23,381 nt of DNA from contig JAQVZR010000002.1 of assembly GCA_028708105.1 (NCBI GenBank), positions 1-23,381 on the forward strand, given 5' to 3'. Below are positions 1-8,858 of this stretch, one piece after another (position 1 is the first letter of the stretch; each line of letters opens with the position of its first letter). The notes under the pieces are model-generated. The model had not been told where the DNA came from. It did not search any database and saw nothing but the letters and a program-made list of their open reading frames with translations. Position numbers and translations under genes: made by a program. Source of the stretch: Desulfoplanes sp. Lineage in GTDB: Bacteria; Desulfobacterota; Desulfovibrionia; Desulfovibrionales; Desulfomicrobiaceae.

Positions 1-2
1 CA

Positions 3-941
3 GTCGGTGAACACCAGCCCTCGGACACGTCTGCCCCCGTAAGCACCACCACGCCGCCGGAGCCCACAGACATAACGGCCCACAACACAAAAAAAATGAC
101 AACCTATGAACTAGAGATAAAGCATATTCTGGGCCGTTCCCAAGCCATAACCTGGATGCTGGACACCCGGAACAGGATATGGATCACTGGCATTCTTCCG
201 GCACATCCCCCCGTAACCTCGGCCAAAAAACAACTCGACATGGGGATGCCCTTTATTGCTCAGCGTACACTCCCGTCCTCCGGATCAGCAACCATGTTGC
301 TCCCTGAAAAGAGCAAGTCCATGTACGATATGATATATTTTGCGCGGGAAAAGGGGGTGGAAGAAATGTTTGCCCTGGTCAATAGATCAGGGCTTGGCCT
401 CGAAGGGGCCAAAACGCTTATATGGCCCCCGGTCTATCTTAACATCCTGAACCTTGCCGATGGTTTTTTCCCCACAGCTGCGGGACGCAGTACTATCGGT
501 CCTAATGAAATCAAGTCCATCCCTATGTGGGCAGTGTGGTTTGGTCTGGAATCGGTTTTAAATCCAGCGGAAGAAGAGATTACAGAAGACTGGAACATGG
601 ACAATCCCCGTCTGAAAGGACATGCTATTCTTTCAAGAACCTACCTGCATCTGATAATACATTTCGGCCAGGACTTTGCGGAAATCGATACGGTATGCGG
701 TCCGGACGAAACAAAAAATCACATTTTTTTCCGATTCAGAGAAGAAAATACAGGTGACCATGTGCACAAAATTGCAAAAATGGTCGAGATATTGAAAGAC
801 CAGGATGTCGAACTGAACGTCCAAGGAAATATGCTAGAAGTCAGTCATCAAGGGAAGGGAGAAACCGTGATCCAGAAAAAGCTGGCCATGCTGGGGATAC
901 TCCTGGGAAGATCTGATCTGAAAAATCCGTCAACCCCATAG
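3..941 (+). CDS. 3' part of a PEP-synthase-like protein, C-terminal domain (partial)
   Basis: The frame is open from base 3 to the stop at 939-941, so the gene probably begins before the window. An ATG at 96 gives 281 aa, but it has no Shine-Dalgarno (only an A-run upstream), which favours a longer protein. Residues before it form a Pro/Thr-rich linker. The C-terminal half has a pattern (SRTYLHLIIHFGQDFAEID, a few charged residues, then HIFFRFREE, and a late KLAMLGILLG) that I associate with the tail domain after the PEP/pyruvate-binding domain of PEP-synthase-like proteins. This is a recalled resemblance, not a search. No catalytic residues of that family lie in the visible part. No signal peptide or membrane segment is seen. 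The gene precedes a patatin-like gene on the same strand with a 72-nt gap. The frame is well supported, the family only weakly. Confidence 0.6.
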   Translation, partial: VGEHQPSDTSAPVSTTTPPEPTDITAHNTKKMTTYELEIKHILGRSQAITWMLDTRNRIWITGILPAHPPVTSAKKQLDMGMPFIAQRTLPSSGSATMLLPEKSKSMYDMIYFAREKGVEEMFALVNRSGLGLEGAKTLIWPPVYLNILNLADGFFPTAAGRSTIGPNEIKSIPMWAVWFGLESVLNPAEEEITEDWNMDNPRLKGHAILSRTYLHLIIHFGQDFAEIDTVCGPDETKNHIFFRFREENTGDHVHKIAKMVEILKDQDVELNVQGNMLEVSHQGKGETVIQKKLAMLGILLGRSDLKNPSTP

Positions 942-1013
942 AACCCCGACGTCCAGTTCTTCCGTCCGCATGGTCCCCAAAGATACCTCACATCAAGCCC
1001 CCAACATACGGTT

Positions 1014-2009
1014 ATGAAATTTTTTCGTCAGATCACACGTAACGATCTTGTATCTGCAAAAATCGGTCTTGCCCTGGGCAGTGGCGCAGCCCGGGGGCTC
1101 AGTCATATCGGCGTGCTGCAAACCCTGGCAGGTCTGGACATCCACCCGTATTGCATTGCAGGAACAAGTATCGGAGCCCTTATCGGGGCCATCTATGCAG
1201 CAGGGCGTCTGGACGACTACACCCGGCGCATCCGGCAATGGACCCGCAAAGATACCTTGAATATATTGGACCCGGTACTGCCACGTTCCGGTCTGATCGA
1301 AGGGAACAAGCTTATTGAATTCCATAAAACATTTTTGGAATATACGCTTTTTGAACAATGCCGCGTTCCGTTGGCCATGATTATGACTGATGCCCGCACC
1401 GGAGAGGAGGTGGTGGCAACAACCGGATCTCTTTGCGAAGCTTTGCGAGGGACCATTGCCGTACCCGGTTTCATTACTCCGGCTCAGTTCAACGGACGGA
1501 TATTTCTGGACGGTGGCCTGGTGAATCCCCTGCCTGTGGATACCTGCAGGGCCATGGGTGCCGATCTGGTTATTGCCGTTGATGTCAATTCAAAATTTAT
1601 CAAAAATAAAATCAAGGGCAGAACGCGGACAGGGCCATCCTTTTTAAACCAGAATAATTTTCTGGCATCCTGGGCCACCCGCCTGGAAGGGCACGATTTC
1701 TTTCCCAGCCAGTTCTTTAAAAAAATAGGCCGACGCCACAGAGGGGACCCGAAACCGGAAATATCTCTCTTTGAGGTCATCTCCAATACCTTTGACATTA
1801 TGGAAAATGCCCTCAAGGAAAGCCGCCTGGCCAAAGACCCTCCGGATATTTTGCTGCGTCCGAATACCGAACAGATCAGTTTTCTGGATGTTCATCTGGC
1901 CAAGGAGGCCATTGCTGCAGGGGAGGAAAGTGTGGGTAAGATGATGGAAGAAATAAGAAAGAATGGGATAAAGGAAATGACCAATGATACGACCCGCCCC
2001 TTGCCCTGA
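1014..2009 (+). CDS. patatin-like phospholipase family protein (RssA/NTE type)
   Basis: A 331-aa predicted serine lipid acyl hydrolase. The patatin signatures are in order: oxyanion loop GSGAARG at residues 22-28, nucleophile elbow GTSIG at 50-54 (Ser52), and the catalytic Asp in DGG (Asp166). Together they form the Ser-Asp dyad of bacterial RssA-like proteins, which cleave lipid acyl chains. The substrate cannot be read from sequence. There is no signal peptide, so a cytoplasmic or inner-face location is likely. The C-terminal third (about 200-331) is variable and charged. The start ATG has no clear ribosome binding site, but no other in-frame start keeps the oxyanion loop. It follows the PEP-synthase-like fragment and ends at a strong terminator facing paaK. 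Confidence 0.9.
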   Translation: MKFFRQITRNDLVSAKIGLALGSGAARGLSHIGVLQTLAGLDIHPYCIAGTSIGALIGAIYAAGRLDDYTRRIRQWTRKDTLNILDPVLPRSGLIEGNKLIEFHKTFLEYTLFEQCRVPLAMIMTDARTGEEVVATTGSLCEALRGTIAVPGFITPAQFNGRIFLDGGLVNPLPVDTCRAMGADLVIAVDVNSKFIKNKIKGRTRTGPSFLNQNNFLASWATRLEGHDFFPSQFFKKIGRRHRGDPKPEISLFEVISNTFDIMENALKESRLAKDPPDILLRPNTEQISFLDVHLAKEAIAAGEESVGKMMEEIRKNGIKEMTNDTTRPLP

Positions 2010-2100
2010 CCAGGGTGGGGGACCTGTTCGGTGCTGCAATCTGTGATGAGCCTAAAATATTTGCAGCATCCATACATCTTTCCATGCCCGCTGGCACAAA

Positions 2101-2144
2101 AAAATCCGCATAAAGGAACCCTTTGGTTCCTTTATGCGGATTTT
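2101..2144. terminator. bidirectional rho-independent terminator
   Basis: A perfect 20-bp inverted repeat (2101-2120 with 2125-2144) with a CTTT loop. It carries A-runs on the left and T-runs on the right, so it has the stem and U-tract needed in both directions. It sits between the convergent patatin gene (ends 2009) and the CoA ligase gene (ends 2169). Confidence 0.93.
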
Positions 2145-2168
2145 ACTTTTCCAAATATCAACGCGTCG

Positions 2169-3470
2169 TTAATCCTCGCGGTGGTCCTCGACCCTCTTGG
2201 CCTTGCCCTCAGACGTAGGCAAGGTGTTGTGTTCCACCAGATCAACCCGAGGGGTAATCAGAATTTCATCTTTGAGAAGACGGGCTATTTTCTGCTGTAG
2301 CCCTTTAAGAACGCGCATATCTTCTACAAAATAATCGTCCTTGACCTCCACCTTAACCCGCATCTGATCAAGATATCCTTCCCGCTCCAGAACAATGAGA
2401 TAATTCTGGCCCACCTCGGGAATCTCCATGAGTACCCGCTCAATCTGCATGGGGTAGATATTGACGCCCTTGAGAATGATCATATCGTCCACCCGGCCCA
2501 GAATCCTGTCCAGACGACGATGCACACGGCCACAAGGACATTCTCCCGGCAAGAAACGAGTTAGATCTTTGGTTCGGTACCGGAGCAACGGCATGCCCTC
2601 ACGGGTGAGAGTGGTGATCACAAGCTCACCGATTTCCCCGTCAGGCAGAGGTTCCTGGGTCTTGGGGTCCAAAATTTCCGCAAGATAGGCATCTTCCCAT
2701 ATATGCATACCATTTTGTTCGGGACACTCGAAAGCAACCCCGGGACCGTTCATTTCGGAAAGGCCGTACGAATTATAGGCCTTAATACCATAAATTTCTT
2801 CAATGCGCTGGCGAACAGCCTCGGTGTGTGGTTCTGCCCCCACAATGGCAATACGCAAATTCAAGGATTTGGGATCAATACCCAGCTTGTCGAACACCGT
2901 TGCCAAATGCAGCGCATACGAGGGAATAATATGAATAGCTGAAACATGAAAATCTTTGAGCAGTTTGATCTGCCGTTTGCTGTTTCCGGCACCGGCAGGG
3001 ATGGTGCAGCAACCAAGTTTTTCAGCTCCGTAATGAATGCCCAGTCCACCGGTAAACAATCCGTACCCGGACATATTCTGAAAAACATCCTTCGGTCGGA
3101 TACCCACGCAATACATACATCGCGCTACAAGATCGCCCCATGTTTCCACATCGTTTTTTGTATAAAAAATAGCCGTGGGAGAACCTGTGGTGCCCGAGGA
3201 TGCATGCATCCTGTTCATCTTTTCCACGGGCAGAGCCAGCATCCCATAGGGATACTGTGTCCTCAGGATTTCCTTGGTCGTAAAGGGCAACCGCCTCACA
3301 TCATCAACGGTCTGCATGTCGGCAACCTTGATCCCGGCATGATACAGCTGATCCCGGTAAAACTTGGACCGACTGGCCTGAAAAACAGTGTTTTTGAGAC
3401 GGATGGCCTGAAGTTTATCCAGAGATTCTCTGTCGAGCAACTCGTTCTTATGAAACACTTCGGTATGCAT
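2169..3470 (-). CDS. phenylacetate-CoA ligase family protein (AMP-forming)
   Basis: A 433-aa ANL-superfamily adenylate-forming enzyme that activates a carboxylic acid to its CoA thioester using ATP. The phosphate-binding loop SSGTTGSPT is at residues 91-99. The adenylate motif NSYGLSEMNGPG lies mid-protein, followed by the ECPCGR segment and the hinge (RVDDMIILKGVNIYP) typical of PaaK. The length matches PaaK (about 430-440 aa). The start is the ATG at 3470, preceded by GAGGA 9 nt upstream. A longer frame to 3554 would add 28 unrelated residues inside dnaB. The gene lies 31 nt downstream of dnaB on the same strand. In sulfate reducers such ligases often act on aryl acetates or aryl pyruvate products, but the acid used here cannot be named. 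Confidence 0.9.
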   Translation of the reverse strand: MHTEVFHKNELLDRESLDKLQAIRLKNTVFQASRSKFYRDQLYHAGIKVADMQTVDDVRRLPFTTKEILRTQYPYGMLALPVEKMNRMHASSGTTGSPTAIFYTKNDVETWGDLVARCMYCVGIRPKDVFQNMSGYGLFTGGLGIHYGAEKLGCCTIPAGAGNSKRQIKLLKDFHVSAIHIIPSYALHLATVFDKLGIDPKSLNLRIAIVGAEPHTEAVRQRIEEIYGIKAYNSYGLSEMNGPGVAFECPEQNGMHIWEDAYLAEILDPKTQEPLPDGEIGELVITTLTREGMPLLRYRTKDLTRFLPGECPCGRVHRRLDRILGRVDDMIILKGVNIYPMQIERVLMEIPEVGQNYLIVLEREGYLDQMRVKVEVKDDYFVEDMRVLKGLQQKIARLLKDEILITPRVDLVEHNTLPTSEGKAKRVEDHRED

Positions 3471-3501
3471 GACTCCCTGTCCTCGTACTGGTTCGCGCCC
3501 G

Positions 3502-4986
3502 CTATTCCGGCATGGTGCCTGACGGCATTTCTTCCGAAGGGGCAATATTGGCAAGGTTTTCGAATGCCGTGTACTTATTCAAATAGGAAAGTTCAACCGT
3601 TCCCGTAGGGCCGTTACGCTGCTTGCCGATAATGATCTCAGCAATACCTTTTTTGGGATTGTCTTCGGACTTATTGTAGGCATCATCCCGGTACAAAAAC
3701 ACTATGACATCAGCATCCTGTTCAATGGCCCCGGACTCACGCAAGTCAGAAAGCATGGGCCGACGATTGGTCCGTTCTTCAACCTTCCGATTAAGCTGAG
3801 ACAGGGCAACCACGGGAACGTGCATTTCCTTGGCTAGGGCTTTGAGCGTCCGGGATATTTCAGAAATTTCCTGTTCGCGGGAGTCAATACGATGGCTGGC
3901 CCTCATGAGCTGCAGGTAGTCCACAATAACCAACCCCAGCCCTTTTTCCGCCTTAAGACGCCTGCATCGTCCCCGTAATTCCATGGTTCCCAGAGAAGCC
4001 GTATCATCGATGTAGATAGGTGCCCGGGAAAGGACATCAGCGGACTCATAGAGCCGTTTCCAGTCTTCATCGTTCAAAAATCCGCTACGCAAATGACTCA
4101 GGTCTACTTTTCCCCAACAGCAGAGCATGCGCATCATCAGCTGCTCCATGGACATTTCCAGAGAAAAGACAGCCGTTGGCACATCATGCATAACAGCTGC
4201 ACGCATGCCCATATTCAAAGCAAAAGCGGTTTTACCCATACTCGGTCTACCGGCCACAATAATTAAATCCGAAGGCTGAAGGCCTGCCGTCATTTCATCG
4301 AATTTTTGGTAATTCGTAGGAACCCCGGTAACCAGTTCCTTGCGTTCGACCCGTTTCTCAAGTTCTTCAAAAACGCTGGCCACCAGATCCTTGGTCGACC
4401 TGAAAATAGGTTTTATCTTGGCTTCAGAGATGGCAAAGATCTTTTGTTCGGACTGATCCAGAAGAGACTCTACATCCTGTGAGCCATCAAATGAAAGGGA
4501 AAGGATGTCCGTACTTGCAGTAATAAGTTCCCGACGCAAAGCTTTTTCTTTGACGATATTGGCGTGGAAAAGGGTATTTGCAGCATTGGGAACGGATTCT
4601 ACCAGAGACGTCAGATAGACGGGACCGCCGATCTGATCAAGAGTGCCGTTGGATTGGAGAAATTCGGCAACAGAAAGCAGGTCAATGGGAATACTTCTGC
4701 GATACAGGTCCTGAAAGGCTGAAAAAATAATCCGGTGGATCGGGGAATAAAAATCGTCTTCAGTAAGCAGATCAACGAGGGAGTGGAAGATCGAATTACG
4801 CAAAAAAACCCCACCCAAAACAGCTTGTTCAGCTTCCATGTTCTGAGGGGGGAGTTTACGCAAAAGGTCGGCAGATGCCTTTTCCAGGCCATCCACCGAC
4901 CTACTGTCGGCTATCTTCGACGAACCCGTCCTAGGCCTCTTCTGCTGCAGGCTCTTCTGATTTGGGTTCTGATGTTGCAGATTCAT
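3502..4986 (-). CDS. dnaB: replicative DNA helicase DnaB
   Basis: The hexameric helicase that unwinds DNA at the replication fork. The N-terminal primase-interacting domain starts at LPPQNMEAEQAVLGG (about residue 45). The RecA-like domain has Walker A GRPSMGKT (246-253), Walker B LGLVIVDYLQLM, and the later motifs ALSQLNRKVEER and LRESGAIEQDADV. The length is 494 aa, slightly above the usual 450-470 because of a basic, Gln-rich N-terminal tail of about 45 aa. The start is chosen as the ATG at 4986 with AGGA at a 5-nt spacing. A TTG (5010) or ATG (5001) further upstream lacks such a site. The first 56 nt lie inside the 3' end of rplI in another frame, consistent with translational coupling. 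It is the last gene of rpsF-rpsR-rplI-dnaB, a very common bacterial order. Confidence 0.96.
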   Translation of the reverse strand: MNLQHQNPNQKSLQQKRPRTGSSKIADSRSVDGLEKASADLLRKLPPQNMEAEQAVLGGVFLRNSIFHSLVDLLTEDDFYSPIHRIIFSAFQDLYRRSIPIDLLSVAEFLQSNGTLDQIGGPVYLTSLVESVPNAANTLFHANIVKEKALRRELITASTDILSLSFDGSQDVESLLDQSEQKIFAISEAKIKPIFRSTKDLVASVFEELEKRVERKELVTGVPTNYQKFDEMTAGLQPSDLIIVAGRPSMGKTAFALNMGMRAAVMHDVPTAVFSLEMSMEQLMMRMLCCWGKVDLSHLRSGFLNDEDWKRLYESADVLSRAPIYIDDTASLGTMELRGRCRRLKAEKGLGLVIVDYLQLMRASHRIDSREQEISEISRTLKALAKEMHVPVVALSQLNRKVEERTNRRPMLSDLRESGAIEQDADVIVFLYRDDAYNKSEDNPKKGIAEIIIGKQRNGPTGTVELSYLNKYTAFENLANIAPSEEMPSGTMPE

Positions 4987-5440
4987 CAATTTCCTGTCCA
5001 TGCGGTACAACCGATACGGCTAGATCCGCTTTGACATCTGGATGAAGTTTAACTTCCAAAGAATACTCGCCCAAGGCACGGAGAGGCTCATCAAGAACAA
5101 TTTTCCGTCTATCCACAACGATGCCCATTGCTTCCAGTGCTTCGGCGATATTTACTACAGTAACGGAGCCGTAAAGTTTATTGCCTTCACCAACACGGAC
5201 AGGGATGACCACCTTTGCAGCAGCTAGTTTATCAGCAATTTCCTGTGCTGCAAAACGGATGGCGTCCATTTGTTCCTGCAACCGCTTACGCTCGAATTCA
5301 AAAGCCTTGATATTGGCTTTAGTGGCCAGCATCGCCATTCCCTGAGGAACAAGATAATTGCGGCCATACCCGGGCTTGACATTTACAAGATCGCCAAGCC
5401 TTCCAAGATTATCAATATCTGCTCGCAAGATAAGTTTCAT
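4931..5440 (-). CDS. rplI: 50S ribosomal protein L9
   Basis: The 169-aa large-subunit protein at the base of the L1 stalk. The N-terminal rRNA-binding domain has the family signature GDLVNVKPGYGRNYLVPQG, followed by the long connecting helix and the C-terminal domain ending near HPDVKADLAVSVVPHG. About 20 further acidic residues (Glu/Ser/Ala rich) make it longer than E. coli L9 (149 aa). The start ATG at 5440 has GGAG 6 nt upstream. A TTG two codons earlier would place the site too close. The gene follows rpsR by 9 nt and overlaps dnaB at its 3' end. The acidic tail is exactly where the dnaB start is overprinted. Confidence 0.97.
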   Translation of the reverse strand: MKLILRADIDNLGRLGDLVNVKPGYGRNYLVPQGMAMLATKANIKAFEFERKRLQEQMDAIRFAAQEIADKLAAAKVVIPVRVGEGNKLYGSVTVVNIAEALEAMGIVVDRRKIVLDEPLRALGEYSLEVKLHPDVKADLAVSVVPHGQEIDESATSEPKSEEPAAEEA

Positions 5441-5449
5441 AAACAACTC

Positions 5450-5710
5450 CTAAATAGTCCGCTTCTTGACTTCACAACTATGCGTAGCAGTATAAACCAA
5501 CAAGGCCATCTGACGGGATTTTTTGATCTCACGGGTCAGAACACGCTGATGCTTCGCACATGTACCGGTTATGCGGCGGGCTATAATCTTTCCGCGATCG
5601 GTTATAAAATCCTTGAGAATCTCCGGATGTTTATAATCCAAGGGAGTTTCGTTATTCTCGCAAAAACGACAAAACTTTCTACGGGGTGCAAAACGTTTTT
5701 TATAAGCCAT
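5450..5710 (-). CDS. rpsR: 30S ribosomal protein S18
   Basis: An 86-aa small-subunit protein that pairs with S6 on the platform. The body matches S18 ([18 protein letters not shown], then [12 protein letters not shown] and the basic tail). It has a C-x2-C near the N terminus (CRFC) and a C-x2-H later (CAKH), the putative zinc-binding form of S18. The start is the ATG at 5710 with GGAGG 9 nt upstream. Its first 11 nt overlap the end of rpsF, so the two partners are probably made in a coupled, equal ratio. Confidence 0.97.
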   Translation of the reverse strand: MAYKKRFAPRRKFCRFCENNETPLDYKHPEILKDFITDRGKIIARRITGTCAKHQRVLTREIKKSRQMALLVYTATHSCEVKKRTI

Positions 5711-6023
5711 CAGATTCGACCTCCATCTCATAATGGTCGGCAAGCTTGACGGTTAAAAACTTAAAAATACCGTCGGCAATGCGGATGTTCCGCTCGAGTT
5801 CAGCAACCGATTCACCGGGCAGTGCATATTCCAATCGGGTGTAGTATCCACGCATAACATTCTTCACGGGATAGGCTAACCCACGAATGCCCCAATCATC
5901 TACGAGGAGGACCTTGCCTCCATCGCGATCAATAATCCCGGACATGGTATCCAGGAGTTCCTGACGCGTTTCAGGACCCAACTCAGGGCTCATCAACACC
6001 AGGGTCTCGTACTTTTGCAACAT
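5700..6023 (-). CDS. rpsF: 30S ribosomal protein S6
   Basis: A 107-aa small-subunit protein. It begins with the typical [12 protein letters not shown], contains the [12 protein letters not shown] strand region that contacts S18, and ends in a short acidic tail. The start ATG at 6023 has a full AAGGAGG 7 nt upstream. It is the first gene of rpsF-rpsR-rplI-dnaB. A consensus -35 box and a leader able to pair with the Shine-Dalgarno lie just upstream, so autoregulation by S6:S18 is possible. Confidence 0.97.
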   Translation of the reverse strand: MLQKYETLVLMSPELGPETRQELLDTMSGIIDRDGGKVLLVDDWGIRGLAYPVKNVMRGYYTRLEYALPGESVAELERNIRIADGIFKFLTVKLADHYEMEVESDGL

Positions 6024-6096
6024 AAATAAACCTCCTTGCGGTCTATTGGCCCTTCCTTGATATTCAGCGGCAGCGAATACCAGAAGAGCAAGGAAA
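6024..6096 (-). promoter_or_regulatory. rpsF leader, candidate S6:S18 autoregulatory element
   Basis: In the leader RNA, TCCTTGC (6088-6094) can pair with GCAAGGA (6033-6039), which contains most of the rpsF Shine-Dalgarno; G-U pairs extend the helix. CCG triplets lie right beside the stem (ACCGCAAGG) and in the enclosed GCTGCCGCT segment. S6:S18 leaders in many bacteria present a CCG next to a stem that hides the start site. I see the pairing and the CCG; the assignment to that family is inference. Confidence 0.4.
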
Positions 6097-6102
6097 GAGG
6101 GA

Positions 6103-6131
6103 GTACTATTTTTTTTGGCTGGTCATGTCAA
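6103..6131 (-). promoter_or_regulatory. candidate promoter of the rpsF operon
   Basis: On the minus strand a perfect -35 TTGACA (6126-6131) is followed after 17 nt by a weak -10 TAGTAC (6103-6108). A 15-nt spacing would give AATAGT instead. A start point near 6097 would place the leader stem at the very 5' end of the RNA. The -10 match is poor. Confidence 0.45.
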
Positions 6132-6311
6132 CAAATGAATTTGAAAGGAAGGCTAGATGGCGGGGATATGATATAGAACATACGATATAAGATACAAGAT
6201 CTCGGGCATGCTACGTCTTGAACATATCTATAATTTTTGCCTTTGAGGCCCGGGTCGGTTACAGAAAATCCCGGCTGTCGCTTTTTATCCTCCATCATAT
6301 ATCTATCCTTT

Positions 6312-7439
6312 TTACTTTCCCACATACTCCCGCTGATTCTGCCCCAGGAGGCAAAAAACTTCGTACGGAATAGTCCCCCACCAACCGGCTAATTCTTCGG
6401 GGCTGATGGGATGTTCTCCTTCCCCGCCGAGAAGGTACACCGTATCGCCTGCGGCAACACCGGGTATATGGGTCACATCCACGGCAGTCATCTGCATACA
6501 CACCCGGCCGACTATTTTAGCCCGCTGTCCGTGCACGAGCATCTCGCCCTTATTGGAAAGTCCTCGGGAATAATTATCCGCATAACCGACCGCAACAATA
6601 GCTACCCGCATATCTTCTGGTGCGTAAAAGGTCCGGCCATAGCTGATGGGCGCACCTTTGGCCAGATCGTGCACAGAAACAATGTTCGTGCGTACCTCCA
6701 TGGCCGGACAGAATCCTTTGCCCTTGTCCTCCCAAGAGGTTCCGGCAAAAGGACTGCTTCCATACAGGGTGATCCCCGGTCGCTGGGCGTCAAAGGTCAA
6801 TTCAGGATAGGCCTGGATAGCTGCCGAATTTGCCAGACACCTTTGAAAAACAATCCCGACCTCTTCAAGGCTGTCGCACATGGAAGAAAAAACCCGTCCC
6901 TGCTGAAGAACAAACTCCCGGCTTTCAGGTTCATCCGCCGTCGCCAGATGGGAGCACGCCAAATAAGGACGGACCCATTTGGATTTCCGGAACCAATCGC
7001 GCACCCAGGTCATATCCTTAGGGGTAAAACCTATTCTGCTCATACCGGTATCCAATGCCAGGGCAATATCCAGAGACGTTCCCTGGCGCGCCCCTTCCTC
7101 TTCAAGGAGCTCTAGCTGCTCTTTGCGGCCCACCAAAGGCATAATGTCATATTCCCACAAAGCAGGATAGTCCTCATGCCCCAGAGGCCCCAGCAGCGAA
7201 AGGATCTTTCCGGAAAAAGGAACCAGCCGCAGGGCCATACCTTCCCCCACGGTGCCGATGGCCATGGTCTGTGCCCCGCATCGGGCCAGCATGGTGGCCA
7301 CGGCGCCGAGTCCATGCCCGTACGCATCCGACTTGACAACCGGAATGGGACATGGAGCCTTGGCTTTGATCAAACGAAAATTATGTTCCAAAACGGACAG
7401 ATCAATCCGCGTCCGTACAAGATTATACCAGATAGTCAT
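6312..7439 (-). CDS. alr: alanine racemase
   Basis: A 375-aa PLP enzyme that interconverts L- and D-alanine for peptidoglycan. The PLP lysine lies in VVKSDAYGHG (Lys36), the catalytic Tyr in PISYGRTF (Tyr267), and the conserved GYADNYSR and GRVCMQM segments follow. The length fits the family. The start ATG at 7439 is chosen because alanine racemases begin shortly before RTRIDLSVLEHN. The AGAGG before it is very close to the ATG, so the start is not certain. A TTG at 7490 and an ATG at 7466 lack better sites. It lies 57 nt after degP on the same strand and may share its transcript. Confidence 0.95.
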   Translation of the reverse strand: MTIWYNLVRTRIDLSVLEHNFRLIKAKAPCPIPVVKSDAYGHGLGAVATMLARCGAQTMAIGTVGEGMALRLVPFSGKILSLLGPLGHEDYPALWEYDIMPLVGRKEQLELLEEEGARQGTSLDIALALDTGMSRIGFTPKDMTWVRDWFRKSKWVRPYLACSHLATADEPESREFVLQQGRVFSSMCDSLEEVGIVFQRCLANSAAIQAYPELTFDAQRPGITLYGSSPFAGTSWEDKGKGFCPAMEVRTNIVSVHDLAKGAPISYGRTFYAPEDMRVAIVAVGYADNYSRGLSNKGEMLVHGQRAKIVGRVCMQMTAVDVTHIPGVAAGDTVYLLGGEGEHPISPEELAGWWGTIPYEVFCLLGQNQREYVGK

Positions 7440-7496
7440 ACCTCTGCCCGCTTTGTTTACAAGCATATGATCAATGAAACACGCACACAATCCCAG

Positions 7497-8858
7497 CTAT
7501 TGAACGTCAAGGCGAACGTAGTACCCCTGTCGCCCCCGGGCCACAAGTAAAATCAGGCTGTTTTGCATCCGATAGTGCTTGAAAGCCTCAACAAAATCGG
7601 CATCGCTTTCCAAAGGCTGACCGGCTATTTTAAGCAGTAAATCCCCCTGCGTAAGTCCCAGACGTTCTGCCGGACTGTCAGGACGAATTTTGTTCACCCG
7701 CACTCCCTGGCGCAAACCGGAAGTCTCGACATCCAGCCCCCAGACTCCATACGCCAATACCCGGGCCCGCGCATCGGGAAACGTCCGGGGACGGACACGC
7801 AACGTTTTGGTCTTGCCGGAACGCAGAACTTCAAGGGCAATCTGTTGTCCCTGGGTAAAATTGCGGATCAGTTCCAGATACCCTTGCCTGCCAGCCACCT
7901 CGTTTCCCTCAATTTTGAGCAGGACATCTCCAGGCTGTACCCCACTCTCAGCCGCTGGAGACCCGGTATAGACATCTGTAATTAGGATACCTTGCAGCGC
8001 CTTGAGACCAAAATATCTGGCAATACGCTGATCAATATCCTGCCCCCGGAGCCCAAGCCACACGGGATCAACCCGACCATGCGTCAAAAGTTCTCTGATA
8101 ACCCGCTTGGCTTTATTGATGGGTATCGCAAAACCAATACCCTGCGCTTCGGCATAGATAGCTGTGGTGATGCCGATAAGTTCTCCGACACGGTTTACAA
8201 GCGGTCCTCCGCTATTCCCCGGATTGATGGCCGCATCCGTCTGGATAAAATCAGTAAGGGTTCCGTGCCGAGTCTGGATGGTCCGGTGCATGGCCGAAAT
8301 GACCCCTGTGGTGACAGTATTGCTGAAGCCATAGGGATTGCCGATGGCAATGACCGTCTCGCCGATAAGGATATCTGAAGAATCCCCCACCTTCACCTGG
8401 GGCAGGGTATCCGAGCCTTCCAGATGCAAAATAGCCAGATCGAAATCAGGGTCCGAACCCACCAGATCGGCCTTGTACTCCCTGCCGTCCAGGAATGTGG
8501 CCATGATGCTCGAAGCACCGCTGATGACATGAGCATTGGTTAGAACAAACCGCTTGGCAGCATCAATAACAACACCGGAACCAAGACTTTTCTGCTCATA
8601 GGACCTACGCTCTCCAGACCTACCAAAAAATTGTTCGAAAAGGTTCCCCCCAGGGACACCTGCAAAGGGATTGACCTGCTGCTCCACAATGGTGCTCGTA
8701 TGGATATTGACCACGGCCGGCGTAATTTGCTGCACAGCACGCACAACCGGAGTCTGGCGCAATGCATTGATCTGCCCTGATGCCGACTGCGGCCCGACCC
8801 AAACCAGCAGACAAAGCACCACAAGGCCAACCGCCTGTTTCAGACCATTATCGCCCAT
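7497..8858 (-). CDS. periplasmic serine endoprotease, DegP/HtrA family
   Basis: A 453-aa HtrA-type protease and chaperone for misfolded envelope proteins. A signal peptide (hydrophobic 8-21, likely cut after SAS) is followed by the trypsin-like domain with His110 (TNAHV), Asp140 (DFDLAIL) and Ser216 (NPGNSGGPL). Two PDZ domains follow, about 255-350 and 360-450; the second binding loop reads DSPAERLGLTQGD. The start ATG at 8858 has GGAG 8 nt upstream and overlaps the htpX stop by 11 nt. A longer open frame upstream lacks coding character and runs through htpX. The gene sits in hsp20-htpX-degP, which covers cytoplasm, membrane and periplasm. Confidence 0.95.
   Translation of the reverse strand: MGDNGLKQAVGLVVLCLLVWVGPQSASGQINALRQTPVVRAVQQITPAVVNIHTSTIVEQQVNPFAGVPGGNLFEQFFGRSGERRSYEQKSLGSGVVIDAAKRFVLTNAHVISGASSIMATFLDGREYKADLVGSDPDFDLAILHLEGSDTLPQVKVGDSSDILIGETVIAIGNPYGFSNTVTTGVISAMHRTIQTRHGTLTDFIQTDAAINPGNSGGPLVNRVGELIGITTAIYAEAQGIGFAIPINKAKRVIRELLTHGRVDPVWLGLRGQDIDQRIARYFGLKALQGILITDVYTGSPAAESGVQPGDVLLKIEGNEVAGRQGYLELIRNFTQGQQIALEVLRSGKTKTLRVRPRTFPDARARVLAYGVWGLDVETSGLRQGVRVNKIRPDSPAERLGLTQGDLLLKIAGQPLESDADFVEAFKHYRMQNSLILLVARGRQGYYVRLDVQ

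Noticed and set aside
2946..3608. A 220-aa plus-strand frame across paaK and dnaB.
   Set aside because: It runs opposite two well-identified genes and lacks any recognisable domain.
6128..6325. A 65-aa minus-strand frame between alr and rpsF.
   Set aside because: It overlaps the alr stop and the rpsF -35, with no ribosome binding site.
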